A stretch of DNA of 64,000 nt from Hippasteria phrygiana (lineage: Eukaryota; Echinodermata; Asteroidea; Valvatida; Goniasteridae): positions 558,001-622,000 of the forward strand of contig JAZGUH010000361.1 in NCBI GenBank assembly GCA_037893225.1, given 5' to 3'. Under the pieces are notes generated by a model, which saw only the letters and a list, made by a program, of their open reading frames with translations, made no database searches and was not told the DNA's origin. Each line of letters opens with the position of its first letter. The stretch's first letter is position 1. The position numbers were made by a program, and so were the translations under genes. Shown here piece after piece: positions 63,343 through 64,000 of the stretch.

Positions 63343-64000
63343 CTGTATTGTATTCATTGACGCAAGAACAAAAATACGGAACCAGACTATCAGTCTATAG
63401 TCGATTGAGGGCGCTATAGCAACTAGTTCATTGATCTCCATTATTATCAATGGACTAGTTCATACAACGGCAAGACTATACATGTACGTGACAGAATGTG
63501 TACGGAGTCTGTGTCCTGCACCTTTCTATGTAATGTATGTATACAAAATACGGAGCCAGACGATGTGCGCTAGCAATATTCGTCATGTTGGTGGACGATT
63601 CCGCGGTCGGCACGGTGGGAAACAAGCTGAAGCGCGGATTTTTTTAAAACGCGGAAATCCGCGGAAAAGTTGCATGCCTGGTTTATACTTTTAATGTTTT
63701 GGGAAGGACTCTCATTGGCTTTGTACATGGTTTCCAACCGTGGACATTTAGCCAACCGTGGACCCTATTGTCCTCTATTGCTATAAAGGTCCACGGTTGT
63801 TGTTGATGTAGACAGGTTGGCGCGTACGGCAAATTTATGCCCTTTGCGCCATTAGCGAAAAAATTACGCCACTACATTTCAGGTAATATTCGAGTAGAAA
63901 TATACACTGAAAAAGGCATCGTGGTCGGTTGTGGTTACTCTGTTGGCTAATCAGAAACTGAAAGATTGGATACTACGAAAAGGTTGGAGGAATTAGGCGT

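Overview
The window is animal nuclear DNA: widely spaced exons with GT/AG splice sites, long introns, and dense families of short inverted-repeat transposons. Proteins and repeats point to a marine invertebrate deuterostome. I lean to an echinoderm, with hemichordate or lancelet possible. That assignment is from memory of repeat style and protein similarity, not a search.

Layout. (1) 1-22027, plus strand: the 3' three quarters of MTREX (MTR4), the nuclear exosome RNA helicase. Seventeen coding exons keep phase and encode 782 residues from the SAT motif to the C-terminal SLYL and stop; the 5' exons lie left of the window. (2) 22028-33241: about 11 kb between two convergent genes, holding the MTREX 3' UTR and a mosaic of MITEs and fold-back elements. 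(3) 33242-55603, minus strand: a complete LAP-family scaffold gene (leucine-rich repeats plus one PDZ; ERBIN/LRRC7 type), 19 coding exons and 1540 residues, with an in-frame stop just upstream of the ATG. (4) 55604-62675: intergenic, mostly repeats. (5) 62676-62783, minus strand: a probable terminal coding exon of an unrecognised third gene, just upstream (plus coordinates) of a perfect 38-bp hairpin. (6) 62784-64000: no exon seen, one clear TIR element.

The genes do not form a pathway. MTREX feeds RNA to the nuclear exosome; the LAP protein is a basolateral or synaptic membrane scaffold. Their adjacency echoes human chromosome 5q, where MTREX and ERBIN are also linked. Most other content is mobile DNA: tRNA-like SINEs, a pogo/Tigger relic, MULE-like, hAT-like and pogo-like MITEs, elements ending in GTTAGGGTTAA, and a TIR element carrying an exon that looks like the N-terminal part of a DUF3504/Crypton-type recombinase. 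I see no prokaryotic system, CRISPR array, rRNA gene or convincing functional tRNA gene. Repeat families are given letters (A, B, C...) defined here only.
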